A DNA stretch of 27,819 nt from CAZVAR01 sp964625225 (lineage in GTDB: Bacteria; Pseudomonadota; Alphaproteobacteria; JAJUGE01), in contig CAZVAR010000030.1 in NCBI GenBank assembly GCA_964625225.1, forward strand, positions 1 through 27,819, given 5' to 3'. Both the position numbers and the translations under genes were made by a program. This document shows positions 7,608-15,640 of this stretch, in pieces (positions within the stretch are counted from its first letter, which is position 1; each line of letters starts with the position of its first letter). Below the pieces are notes generated by a model. The model was not told where the DNA came from. It searched no databases and was given only the letters and a program-made list of their open reading frames with translations.

Positions 7608-9888
7608 GTGCCCTTTTACCACCTGCTGAACCCGCGATGGCCGGCATCTCGGTCGCGCCGGCATCGCGCACCGACCCGGCCGCCTCCGGCGCCGGGAACA
7701 GGATCACCGCCCGGGCGCCAGCGCCTGGCCGGTCCTCGAGGGTCAGTTCGCCCCCGTGGTCTTCCATGATCTTCTTCGCGATGGCAAGCCCGAGCCCGGT
7801 TCCCTTCGCCCGGGTCGTCACATACGGCTCGGTCAACCGGTCGCGCAGCGCCTGTGGCAGCCCGACCCCATTGTCCTCGATCGACACCATGACCCGGCCC
7901 TCCCCCGGCGTGACGGTGAAGGCGATGGCACCGCGATAGCCTTCCGGTTCGCGCGCCGCCGCCGCCTCGATCGCGTCGGCCGCGTTCTGGAGGAGATTGG
8001 TCAGGACCTGCCCGACCTGCTGCCGGTCGCAGTTGACCGCTACCGGGTGCTTCGGGAGGTCGATCGTGTAGTCGATGCCGGGCTGCGCGTTGCGCTGCAG
8101 GAACACGGCCTGCTTGCAGATCTCGATCAGGTTCTCCGGCCGCATCACGGGTGCCGGCAGACGCGCGAACGACGAGAACTCGTCCACCATCCGACGCAGA
8201 TCATCGACCTGACGGACGATCGTATCGGTACAGGTCTGGAAGGTCTCGGGGTCGTTGGTGATCTGCGGCAGGTACTTGCGACGCAACCTCTCCGCCGACA
8301 ACTGGATCGGGGTGAGCGGATTCTTGATCTCGTGCGCGATCCGACGGGCGATGTCGGACCAGGCGGCCTTGCGCTGGGCCGCGAGCAAGGTGGTGATGTC
8401 GGTAAACGTAACGACAAAGCCGCCGATCGCCTCGTCCACCAGCTCCGCCGTGACGCGCACCAGCAGGGTCCGCGACCGGCCGTTGCGCTCCACGTCGACC
8501 TGCTTCTCGATCAAACGCGACGGACGGCGGCGTGACTCTTCGAGCGCCTCGCCCATCTCCGGTACGACGGCCTCGAGCGGCTCCCCGAGGACGGCCTCGA
8601 GATCGCTGCCGACCAGTTCGGAGGCCATCCGGTTGGGCAGATTGATGCGGCCGTCGCTATCGAGGCCGATCACGCCCGATGCGACCCCGGCCAGCACCGC
8701 CTCGGTGAAGCGTCGCCGGTCGTCCAGTTGCCGGTTCGCTTCGATCAGGTCCTGGCGCTGCGCCTCGAGCTGGTTCGCCATTCGGTTGAACGCGTTGCTC
8801 AGCGAAGCGAGCTCGTCGGCCTCCTCGCGCTCGGCCACCCGGGTCCGTAGGTCGCCCGCACGAATGCGCTCGGCGGCTTCGGCAAGCTGCCCGATGGGCC
8901 GCGCGAGGCCGGACGCGAAGTTGAACCCGACCCAGACCGCCGCCAGCAGGAACAGCAGCGCGACGGTCGCATAGAGCATCGCGAAGTTGATCTCGATCTG
9001 CGACCGGCGGCCTTCCAGGCTCTCATAGGCCGACACCGCGGAATGCACGCGCTCCATATGGTTCAGCACCCGCCGTTCGACGAAGCGCCCGACATAGAGA
9101 TAAAGCTCGTCGAACTGGTCGAGGCGGACGAGCGCGCGAATGCGGTCGTCGTCATCGCTGGTCAGAATGGAGACCCCGCCCCGGCGCGCCTCCTCCAGCG
9201 CCCAGTCGGGCACCGGTTCGAACTCGAGGCCGAACGTAAGGCCGGACCGGGCCAGCAGGCGTCCGTCGCGATCGAAGACCACCGCTTCCGTCAGGCCCCG
9301 CACCCGGGCCTGCGCTTCGACGAACCGCTGCAGCCGAAGCGGATTGGCGAACAGGAGAGGCCCTTCGCGGTTGAGGTCATTCGCCATCGCCAGCACGTCG
9401 CCGGCGACGGTCTGCTTATGCTCCGAGAGATACGCCTCGGCAACCGCGATTGACTCGCTGAGCGCAGTACGGACGCGCTCGCTGAACCAACCCTGAAGAC
9501 CGAAGTGGAAGAAGAGCACCGAGAAGGCGGCGACGACGATGGTCGGGACCACCGCCACGACGCTGAACAGCAAGACGAGCCGGACGTGCAGCCGGGAGCC
9601 GGCCATCTGCCGGCGCTGGCTCACCCAAAGGAGGACGACCCGATAGGCGATGACCGTCCCGAGCAGCAGCAGGACGATCAGGTCGAGGAGGAGCAGCGCC
9701 AGCACGTTCGGTGTGCTGGGCTGGATCAACGGCACCCGCCCCGCCATCACCGCGTAGGTCAGCACGCCGCTGACCATCGCCAGGAGCGCCAGCCCGACGG
9801 CCAGCACACGACCGAGACTACGGTGGCGTGCCGGCTTCAACCAGTCGAACGGGCGGAAGGTGGACAGGCCCGTGTCCCCAGGAGTCAT
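7597..9888 (-). CDS. ntrY: Nitrogen/redox sensor histidine kinase NtrY
   Basis: Membrane sensor kinase for NtrX, 763 residues. Three hydrophobic segments near the N terminus (about 28-49, 62-88, 103-129) are followed by a periplasmic sensing region (about 130-300), a fourth membrane segment (about 303-325), HAMP (326-378), PAS (about 393-500), and the kinase core. The H-box IAHEIKNPLTP has phospho-accepting His519; the N-box has Asn635; G boxes are DNGVG (672-676) and GTGLGLAI (696-703). In relatives NtrYX responds to nitrogen status and to oxygen/redox. The ATG at 9888 has no clear Shine-Dalgarno; 70 bases separate it from ntrC, containing short inverted TGTCCGG/CCGGACA arms. Confidence 0.96.
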   Translation of the reverse strand: MTPGDTGLSTFRPFDWLKPARHRSLGRVLAVGLALLAMVSGVLTYAVMAGRVPLIQPSTPNVLALLLLDLIVLLLLGTVIAYRVVLLWVSQRRQMAGSRLHVRLVLLFSVVAVVPTIVVAAFSVLFFHFGLQGWFSERVRTALSESIAVAEAYLSEHKQTVAGDVLAMANDLNREGPLLFANPLRLQRFVEAQARVRGLTEAVVFDRDGRLLARSGLTFGLEFEPVPDWALEEARRGGVSILTSDDDDRIRALVRLDQFDELYLYVGRFVERRVLNHMERVHSAVSAYESLEGRRSQIEINFAMLYATVALLFLLAAVWVGFNFASGLARPIGQLAEAAERIRAGDLRTRVAEREEADELASLSNAFNRMANQLEAQRQDLIEANRQLDDRRRFTEAVLAGVASGVIGLDSDGRINLPNRMASELVGSDLEAVLGEPLEAVVPEMGEALEESRRRPSRLIEKQVDVERNGRSRTLLVRVTAELVDEAIGGFVVTFTDITTLLAAQRKAAWSDIARRIAHEIKNPLTPIQLSAERLRRKYLPQITNDPETFQTCTDTIVRQVDDLRRMVDEFSSFARLPAPVMRPENLIEICKQAVFLQRNAQPGIDYTIDLPKHPVAVNCDRQQVGQVLTNLLQNAADAIEAAAAREPEGYRGAIAFTVTPGEGRVMVSIEDNGVGLPQALRDRLTEPYVTTRAKGTGLGLAIAKKIMEDHGGELTLEDRPGAGARAVILFPAPEAAGSVRDAGATEMPAIAGSAGGKRAHGA

Positions 9889-9958
9889 TCACACTGTCCG
9901 GCCGGGCAAACGAAATCCGGACTCGAAGGCCGCGCAGGGACCGTTCCGGACATTTCCG

Positions 9959-11413
9959 CTATTTTAGCCCGCGAACGACCGGAATTTCCAGTTCGCGTAT
10001 CTTCTTTCGGAGGGTATTGCGGTTGAGCCCCAGTATCTGCGCGGCCTTGATCTGATTGCCCCGCGTCGCATCCAGGGTCAGCGCGATGAGCGGCCGCTCC
10101 ACCTCACAGAGAACCCTGTCGTAGAGGCCCGGTGACGGCAGCGCGCCGCCATGGGCGCCGAAATAATCGCGCAGATGGCGCTCGACGGCGACGCCCAGGG
10201 ACTCGCCCTCGGTCCGCTGCCCGGCGGCGCCATGCGTTTCGACCGGGGCCGACTCCGAAAGTTCGTTTTCGATGACGTCCACGCCGATCACCTCCTGGGT
10301 GTAGAGGGCGGCGAGCCGGCGAACCAGATTCTCCAGCTCCCGAACGTTGCCGGGCCAGCGGTGCGCCTGCAGCCGCGCCATCGCCGCGGCATCCAGGCTC
10401 TTGGCAGGCAACCCCTCCGCCACGGCCTGCTTGAGAAAATGCCTCACCAGATCGGGCACATCCTCCGTCCGCTCGCGCAGCGGCGGCAGGCGGATCGGCA
10501 CCACATTGAGGCGGTAGAACAGATCCTCGCGGAACAGGCCCTGGCTGATGAGCTGCCGCAGATCCCGATGGGTCGCGGCAATGATCCGAACGTTGGTGCG
10601 GATCGGCGTCCGCCCGCCTACGGTCGTGTACTCGCCTTGCTGAAGGACCCGGAGAAGCCGCGTCTGGGCTTCCGTCGGCATGTCCCCGATCTCGTCGAGG
10701 AACAGGGTGCCGCCTTCCGCCTGCTCGAACCGGCCGGGCGCGCGGGCCGTCGCGCCGGTAAAGGCCCCCTTCTCATGGCCGAAGAGGTCACTCTCGATCA
10801 GCTCGCGCGGGATTGCCGCCATATTGACGGCAACGAAGGGTCCGTTGCGGCGCCGGCCATAATCGTGGAGCGCGCGGGCAGCCAGCTCCTTACCGGTGCC
10901 GGATTCGCCGATGATCATCACCGTCAGGTCGGTGGCCATCAGGCGCGCGAGCACCCGATAAATCTCCTGCATCGCCGGCGAGCGGCCGATCAGCGGGAGC
11001 TGCTCGTCCGTCTCCGTTCCGGCCGGTGCCGCGGTGGCGCCGTTGTGCGGCACCGTCAGCGCACGCCGCACCACGCCGATCAGCTCCCTGAGGTCGAACG
11101 GCTTCGGCAGGTACTCGAACGCACCCCGCTCGTTCGCCTTGACCGCGGTCAGGAGCGTGCTGTGGGCGCTCATGACGATGATGCGCAGCTCGGGCCGCAG
11201 CTTGCGGATTCGGGGGATCAGGTCCAACCCGTTCTCGTCGGGCATGACCACGTCGGTGATGACGAGGTCTCCTTGCCCGTCGGAAACCCACTTCCAGAGC
11301 GTGGCGGCGTTCCCGGTGGTGCGCACCTCGTGCCCGGCGCGCGCGAGCGCCTGGCTCAGGACGGTTCGGATGCCGCGGTCGTCGTCCGCGACGAGGATGG
11401 TCGCCTTTGTCAT
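9959..11413 (-). CDS. ntrC: Nitrogen regulation response regulator NtrC (NR-I)
   Basis: Sigma-54 enhancer-binding activator of nitrogen-assimilation genes, 484 residues. Receiver domain with Asp54 (phospho-acceptor) and Lys104; AAA+ domain with Walker A GESGTGKE (169-176), an intact GAFTGA (216-221) for sigma-54 contact, Walker B GTLFLDE (235-241), and the terminal Fis-type helix-turn-helix with NRNTLRKKI near the C terminus. All NtrC hallmarks are there. Its ATG overlaps the ntrB stop as ATGA, so ntrBC translation is coupled. Phosphorylation by NtrB under nitrogen limitation is the established scheme in proteobacteria. Confidence 0.97.
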   Translation of the reverse strand: MTKATILVADDDRGIRTVLSQALARAGHEVRTTGNAATLWKWVSDGQGDLVITDVVMPDENGLDLIPRIRKLRPELRIIVMSAHSTLLTAVKANERGAFEYLPKPFDLRELIGVVRRALTVPHNGATAAPAGTETDEQLPLIGRSPAMQEIYRVLARLMATDLTVMIIGESGTGKELAARALHDYGRRRNGPFVAVNMAAIPRELIESDLFGHEKGAFTGATARAPGRFEQAEGGTLFLDEIGDMPTEAQTRLLRVLQQGEYTTVGGRTPIRTNVRIIAATHRDLRQLISQGLFREDLFYRLNVVPIRLPPLRERTEDVPDLVRHFLKQAVAEGLPAKSLDAAAMARLQAHRWPGNVRELENLVRRLAALYTQEVIGVDVIENELSESAPVETHGAAGQRTEGESLGVAVERHLRDYFGAHGGALPSPGLYDRVLCEVERPLIALTLDATRGNQIKAAQILGLNRNTLRKKIRELEIPVVRGLK

Positions 11414-12654
11414 GTCAAACCGGCCTTCTCGTCGACGCAGACCGGCAGAAGGACCCGAAACACCGTTCTGCGAGGCTCGCTGTCAAACTCGATCACGCCG
11501 CCATGCTCGTCGACGATCTTCGCGACGAGCGCCAATCCGAGGCCGTGCCCTCCCGGCTTCGTGGTCACGAACGGATCAAACAGATGATGCACCAGATCCT
11601 CGGGAATGCCCGATCCGTTGTCCTGGACGCCGACCACCAGCGGCAGCGACACGCGTTCCCCGGTACTCCTCACCGCCAGTCGGACGCCGTGGCGATAGGC
11701 CGTGGACAGGATGATCTCACCGCCCTCCGCGGGCACCGCGTCCACGGCGTTTCTGATGAGGTTCAGGAAGACCTGGACGAGCCGGTCGCGGTTGCCCAGA
11801 ACCGGCGGCAAGGAGGGATCGTAAACCTCCTGGAACCGGACATGTCGGCCGAAGCCGGTCTGCGCCAGCCGGCGCGCGTGCTCCAGCACCTCATGAATAT
11901 TGATCGGCCGGCGTTCGGTCGGTCGCTGGTCCGAGAAGATCTCCATCCGGTCGACCAGCGCGCAGATCCGGTCGGCCTCGTCGCGGATCAGCCGCGTCAG
12001 TTCGCGCTCCGCCGGCGCGAGCCCTTCCTCGACCAGCTGCGCCGCGCCGCGAATGCCGGCCAGCGGGTTCTTGACCTCGTGAGCCAGGATGGCGGCCATG
12101 CCGGCGACCGACCGCGCGGCATTGCGGTGCGTGAGTTGCTGGTCGATCCGCTGCGCCATCGACGGCTGGTTGATCACGATCACCACATCGCCGCCGCCGG
12201 GCCGCTCGCCGTCCCGATCGTCGCGGATCGACGAGATCTGGACGGTAACGGACGGAGCGCTGAAGCGCGGCGAGTCCAGCGTAAGGCCGTACTCGGTCAG
12301 GTTCGAGCCGCCCTCCCGTACCTTTCGAATCAGGTCGAAGAGCGGGTGGTCAAGGGCGATCACTTGGCTCAGCGGGTGGTCCACGAGCTGCGCCGCGCTG
12401 GCTCGGAAAAGCTGCTCGGCTGCCGGATTGACGTAACGCACCCGGTTGTCGGAGCCCACGAGCAGGACCGCGTCCGGAAGCGCGTTCAGAACGGCGGCGA
12501 AATCCGGCGGACGATGCGCCGCCGCCGGACCGGATCGGCGCACCTCGGTCACGCTGACGCTGTCCGGTGCCATCTCAGGCGATTCCGGGATCGGGCCGTC
12601 GAAGGCCGGGGGTGTGCGCCGCGGCACTGGCGTAGGCCCCGCTTCGGCAATCAT
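11410..12654 (-). CDS. ntrB: Nitrogen regulation sensor kinase/phosphatase NtrB (NR-II)
   Basis: Soluble bifunctional kinase/phosphatase that, with PII protein, sets NtrC phosphorylation; 414 residues, no membrane segment. A PAS domain covers about 53-165; the H-box LAHEVKNPLAG has His192; the N-box lies around Asn302; G boxes are DNGSG (345-349) and GHGLGLAL (369-376). The first 50 or so residues are proline-rich and unlike known domains, so the true start may be Met28 rather than the ATG at 12654. ntrB is the first gene of the minus-strand block and is preceded by a 351-base gap, where dusB would often stand in related genomes. Overlaps ntrC by four bases. Confidence 0.95.
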   Translation of the reverse strand: MIAEAGPTPVPRRTPPAFDGPIPESPEMAPDSVSVTEVRRSGPAAAHRPPDFAAVLNALPDAVLLVGSDNRVRYVNPAAEQLFRASAAQLVDHPLSQVIALDHPLFDLIRKVREGGSNLTEYGLTLDSPRFSAPSVTVQISSIRDDRDGERPGGGDVVIVINQPSMAQRIDQQLTHRNAARSVAGMAAILAHEVKNPLAGIRGAAQLVEEGLAPAERELTRLIRDEADRICALVDRMEIFSDQRPTERRPINIHEVLEHARRLAQTGFGRHVRFQEVYDPSLPPVLGNRDRLVQVFLNLIRNAVDAVPAEGGEIILSTAYRHGVRLAVRSTGERVSLPLVVGVQDNGSGIPEDLVHHLFDPFVTTKPGGHGLGLALVAKIVDEHGGVIEFDSEPRRTVFRVLLPVCVDEKAGLT

Positions 12655-13005
12655 GGCGGCGCCCGGACCTGGCCCGGTCCCTGGCCCGGTCGCCCCCGGA
12701 CTGCCTGCTCCAAAGCAGAGCCAGCCGTCCCCGGGTCGCCGGGTCGGGGCCGGTGGCGACCGACAAACCCATCGTAAGGCGGCGACCGTTCAGGGAGCGC
12801 CTGGGGGTGGCGCTCCGGCATGTGGAGGAGTTTCGCATAGAAATTAGGCAGCACATCTTCGTGCATAGAATGTGGGCAAAGAATATCCAACACGGGCCTG
12901 CCGTCAAGGGAGCACCGGATGCCGTCGCATCCCGCGCTTGGCAATGGCCGACCGCCTCGCTAGGGTCCGCCCGGTCGGCACCGGTTCGGGACGAGATCGT
13001 CGGTC
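12655..13005. other. Divergent intergenic region between ntrB and ispDF
   Basis: 351 bases with no convincing gene; the short open frames here have arginine/proline/serine-rich, unconserved translations. A patch at about 12826-12900 is markedly less GC-rich than the surroundings and is the likely site of promoters for both directions; TAGAAT at 12866-12871 (plus strand) resembles a -10 element, without a clear -35. I do not see a sigma-54 GG-N10-GC site that I would defend, nor any dusB remnant. Confidence 0.5.
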
Positions 13006-14163
13006 ATGATGGACTGCGTGGCACTCATCGTCGCTGCCGGGCGCGGCGTGCGGCTCGGCGGCGAGACGCCGAAGCAGTACAGACCGCTCGCCGGGCGACC
13101 GGTGCTGCGCCGTGCCGTTGAAGCGTGCCTCGGGCATCCCGCGGTGTCGGCCGTGCGCTGCATCATCCATCCCGACGACCGGACGCTCTACGCAGAGGCG
13201 ACCCGCGACCTGCCGCTTCTGGAACCGGTACCGGGTGGGGCGACGCGTCAGGATTCGGTCCGGCGCGGCTTGGAAAGCGTGGCCGGGCTGGATCCGCGGA
13301 TCGTCATCATCCACGATGCCGTTCGGCCGTTCCTGACCCCGGACATCATCGACCGTGTTATCGCCCCCTTGGACGAGGTCGAGGGCGCTATCGCCGCAGT
13401 TCCGGTCCACGATACGCTCCGCCGCGCCCGGGCGGGCCTCGCCGCAGAGACCATCGACCGAACCGACGTCTGGCGCGCCCAGACGCCGCAGGCGTTCCAC
13501 TTTCCCGAGATTCTCGCAGCGCACCGCGCCGCCGCGGATACGTTTCTCACCGACGACGCCGCGGTCGCCGAGCGGGCGGGGCTGCGGGTCGCGATCGTCG
13601 AAGGAGCGGAGGACAACATCAAGATCACGACGCAGCAGGACCTCGAGCGCGCCGAGCGGATATTGGCCGGGTCGAGCGTCACGCGGGTCGGTACGGGTTT
13701 CGATGTGCACCGGTTCGGCCCCGGCGAGCACGTGACGCTCGGCGGGGTGACTATTCCGCACGATCGGGGGCTCGAAGGGCACTCCGATGCCGACGTGGCC
13801 CTGCATGCCCTGACCGACGCGCTGCTCGGCGCCCTCGGCGCCGGCGATATCGGGACCCACTTCCCGCCCACCGACCCGCGATGGCGCGCCGCCGACTCTG
13901 GGATCTTCCTGCGGCACGCGGCGGATCTGGTGCGTGCCCGAAGCGGCCGGATCATCCATGTCGACGTCACCATCATCTGCGAGCGGCCTCGGGTCGGGCC
14001 GCACCGCCCGGCGATGGTGCGGCGGATCGCGGAGCTGCTTGCGCTTCCGGCGGACTGCATCAGCGTCAAGGCGACCACGACCGAGGGGCTCGGCTTCACT
14101 GGGCGGGCCGAGGGGATCGCGGCGCAGGCGGTCGCCACGATCGGCATCCCGCCCCACGGCTGA
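13006..14163 (+). CDS. ispDF: Bifunctional 2-C-methyl-D-erythritol 4-phosphate cytidylyltransferase / 2,4-cyclodiphosphate synthase IspDF
   Basis: Fusion enzyme of the MEP isoprenoid pathway, 385 residues. The IspD half (about 1-222) makes CDP-methylerythritol: nucleotide-binding LIVAAGRGVRLGG with Lys23 in ETPKQY, and HDAVRPF at 103-109. The IspF half (from about 227) makes the cyclodiphosphate: GTGFDVHRF with metal ligands Asp233 and His235, His267 in the DVALHALTDA stretch, and KATTTEGLGFTG near the end. The intervening IspE step is catalysed by a separate enzyme not in this window. Two consecutive ATGs (13006 and 13009) are possible starts. It overlaps pgpA by one base in TGATG. The fusion is well known in alphaproteobacteria and some epsilonproteobacteria. 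Confidence 0.97.
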   Translation: MMDCVALIVAAGRGVRLGGETPKQYRPLAGRPVLRRAVEACLGHPAVSAVRCIIHPDDRTLYAEATRDLPLLEPVPGGATRQDSVRRGLESVAGLDPRIVIIHDAVRPFLTPDIIDRVIAPLDEVEGAIAAVPVHDTLRRARAGLAAETIDRTDVWRAQTPQAFHFPEILAAHRAAADTFLTDDAAVAERAGLRVAIVEGAEDNIKITTQQDLERAERILAGSSVTRVGTGFDVHRFGPGEHVTLGGVTIPHDRGLEGHSDADVALHALTDALLGALGAGDIGTHFPPTDPRWRAADSGIFLRHAADLVRARSGRIIHVDVTIICERPRVGPHRPAMVRRIAELLALPADCISVKATTTEGLGFTGRAEGIAAQAVATIGIPPHG

Positions 14164-14663
14164 TGGTCGCGCGGCTCCTCCGACGGCAGCGCCGCAGCGC
14201 CCCCAAGCGCTGGCACGCGGCAGCGATCCTCGCTACCTGGTTCGGCGTCGGCTTGCTGCCCTGGACGCCGGGGACATGGGCCTCGCTTGCGGCGTTGCCG
14301 TTGGGCTGGCTCGTCGCCACGCAGGTCGGTCCATTGGGGCTCGGCATTGCGGCCCTGCTGCTGTTCGGGGTCGGATGTTGGGCAGCGGGCGTCTATGAGC
14401 GGGAGGCCGGTACCCATGATCCTTCGGCCGTCGTCATCGACGAGGTCGTGGCTCAATGGCTCCTGCTCCTTCTGGTGCCCCCCGACATCGTGATGTATCT
14501 CGTCAGCTTCGCGCTGTTCCGCGTGGCGGACATCGCCAAGCCGTGGCCGGCGAGTGTGCTCGACCGGCGGCTGACCGGCGGCATCGGCATCATGCTCGAC
14601 GACCTGATCGCCGCGCTCTACGCTGGCGTCGTGCTGCTCGCGATCACCTACGGGGCCGGTTGA
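14163..14663 (+). CDS. pgpA: Phosphatidylglycerophosphatase A
   Basis: Inner-membrane lipid phosphatase that converts phosphatidylglycerophosphate to phosphatidylglycerol; 166 residues, typical. Family signatures: GVGLLPWTPGTWAS (28-41), the acidic pair in VIDEVVAQW (Asp93-Glu94), FRVADIAKPWP (119-129, Asp123 and Lys126), and GGIGIMLDDLIA (139-150, Asp146-Asp147). Several hydrophobic stretches (about 42-76, 97-121, 149-163) fit a membrane enzyme. Start ATG at 14163 lies in TGATG with the ispDF stop, and its own stop is again TGATG with cinA, so all three genes are translationally coupled. Order ispDF-pgpA-cinA is shared with other alphaproteobacteria. Confidence 0.94.
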   Translation: MVARLLRRQRRSAPKRWHAAAILATWFGVGLLPWTPGTWASLAALPLGWLVATQVGPLGLGIAALLLFGVGCWAAGVYEREAGTHDPSAVVIDEVVAQWLLLLLVPPDIVMYLVSFALFRVADIAKPWPASVLDRRLTGGIGIMLDDLIAALYAGVVLLAITYGAG

Positions 14664-15166
14664 TGCGATTGTTTCCCGAAGATCTGCTCGAAACCGCGCG
14701 TCACACCGTCGAAGAGCTGCGCGCCGCCGGGCTGCGGGCCGCTACGGCGGAGTCCTGCACCGGCGGGCTGGTCGCAGGACTGCTGACCGAGATCCCGGGT
14801 GCATCGGACGTTCTCGGTCGCGGCTTCGTGGTCTATTCCAACGAAGCGAAGATGGAAGTGCTCGGGGTTCCGGCCGTCATATTGCGCCAGCACGGAGCCG
14901 TCAGCGGCGAGACGGTGGTGGCCATGGCGGAAGGCACGCTCGCCGCCACCGGCAGCGATGCCGATCTCGCCGTCGCCGTCAGCGGTATCGCCGGCCCCAG
15001 CGGCGGGACCGCCGAGAAACCGGTCGGTACGGTCTGGTTCGGGACGGCGCGGCGCGGCGGTCGAACCCTGGCGGAGCACCACCTTTTCCCCGGCGACCGG
15101 ACCGAGATCCGGCTGCGCACCGCCGCGGTGGCGCTGGACCTTCTCCGGAAGCGTGCCCGGGAGTAA
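14663..15166 (+). CDS. CinA C-terminal domain protein (nicotinamide-nucleotide amidohydrolase, PncC-like)
   Basis: Deamidates NMN to nicotinic acid mononucleotide in pyridine nucleotide recycling; 167 residues, i.e. only the C-terminal CinA/PncC domain without the N-terminal COG1058 domain. Visible motifs: AESCTGGL with nucleophile Ser31, VVYSNEAK (56-63), SGIAGPSGGT (107-116) and KPVGTVWFG (119-127), matching active PncC enzymes. It is the last gene of the plus-strand trio, coupled to pgpA by TGATG, and it converges on the ratA-like gene with 8 bases between the stops. The older name, competence/damage-inducible protein CinA, describes the family, not a demonstrated role. Confidence 0.93.
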   Translation: MRLFPEDLLETARHTVEELRAAGLRAATAESCTGGLVAGLLTEIPGASDVLGRGFVVYSNEAKMEVLGVPAVILRQHGAVSGETVVAMAEGTLAATGSDADLAVAVSGIAGPSGGTAEKPVGTVWFGTARRGGRTLAEHHLFPGDRTEIRLRTAAVALDLLRKRARE

Positions 15167-15172
15167 CCGGGC
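15155..15172. terminator. Possible bidirectional hairpin between convergent cinA and ratA-like genes
   Basis: GCCCGG at 15155-15160 and CCGGGC at 15167-15172 can pair over a six-base loop that contains the cinA TAA stop. Its place exactly between two convergent genes suggests a shared terminator, but the stem is short and there is no T-run, so this is tentative. Confidence 0.25.
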
Positions 15173-15174
15173 CC

Positions 15175-15633
15175 TCAGTGCGCCGGGGCGCCGCCCGCAG
15201 GTGGGGCGCCGTAAAGCCGATGGGCACGGGCCTCGAAAGCGGCGACCATCCGACGCACCGCCTCGTTGAAGAGCGCGCCCATCACCCGCTGCAACAGGGC
15301 CGACTTGAACTCGAAATCGATGAAGAAATCGATCACGCAGCCGCCGGGGGCCGGCTCGAAGATCCAGTGATTATTGAGATAGCGCAGCGGGCCGTGGGTA
15401 TAGGCGACGTCGACGCGCTCGGGCGGCGTCAGCGTCACGCGGGACGTGAAGCGCTCGCGGATCATCTTGAAGCCGATCACGAGGTCGGCCACCAGCACGT
15501 TCCCCTCCCGGCTGCGGATCCGCGCCGCGATGCACCAGGGCAGGAACTCGGGATAGCGTTCGACGTCGGCGACGAGGTCGAACAGCTGCTGCTGCGTGTA
15601 CGGCAGGAAGCGGCGTTCCGCGTGGGTCGGCAT
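15175..15633 (-). CDS. RatA/COQ10 family START-domain protein (ubiquinone-binding / ribosome-association toxin family)
   Basis: Single START-like domain protein, 152 residues. Members include mitochondrial COQ10, which binds ubiquinone and supports respiration, and E. coli RatA, described as blocking 70S ribosome formation; in alphaproteobacteria the COQ10-like role is the more natural guess. The conserved N-terminal signature FLPYTQQQLFDLVADVERYPEFLPW is split over residues 9-33, and HGPLRYLNNHWIFEP (80-94) and FFIDFEFKSALLQ (103-115) follow as in the family. The start at 15633 is chosen because it begins the conserved domain; an upstream extension would run into the lipA 3' end. It lies 7 bases after the lipA stop, hence in the same operon. 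Confidence 0.88.
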   Translation of the reverse strand: MPTHAERRFLPYTQQQLFDLVADVERYPEFLPWCIAARIRSREGNVLVADLVIGFKMIRERFTSRVTLTPPERVDVAYTHGPLRYLNNHWIFEPAPGGCVIDFFIDFEFKSALLQRVMGALFNEAVRRMVAAFEARAHRLYGAPPAGGAPAH

Positions 15634-15640
15634 CGGCTCG

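Noticed and set aside
12651..12944. Short minus-strand frame (97 codons) in the ntrB-ispDF gap as a possible small gene or dusB remnant
   Set aside because: Translation shows no DusB motif, is Pro/Arg/Gly-rich towards its end, and overlaps the ntrB start in another frame.
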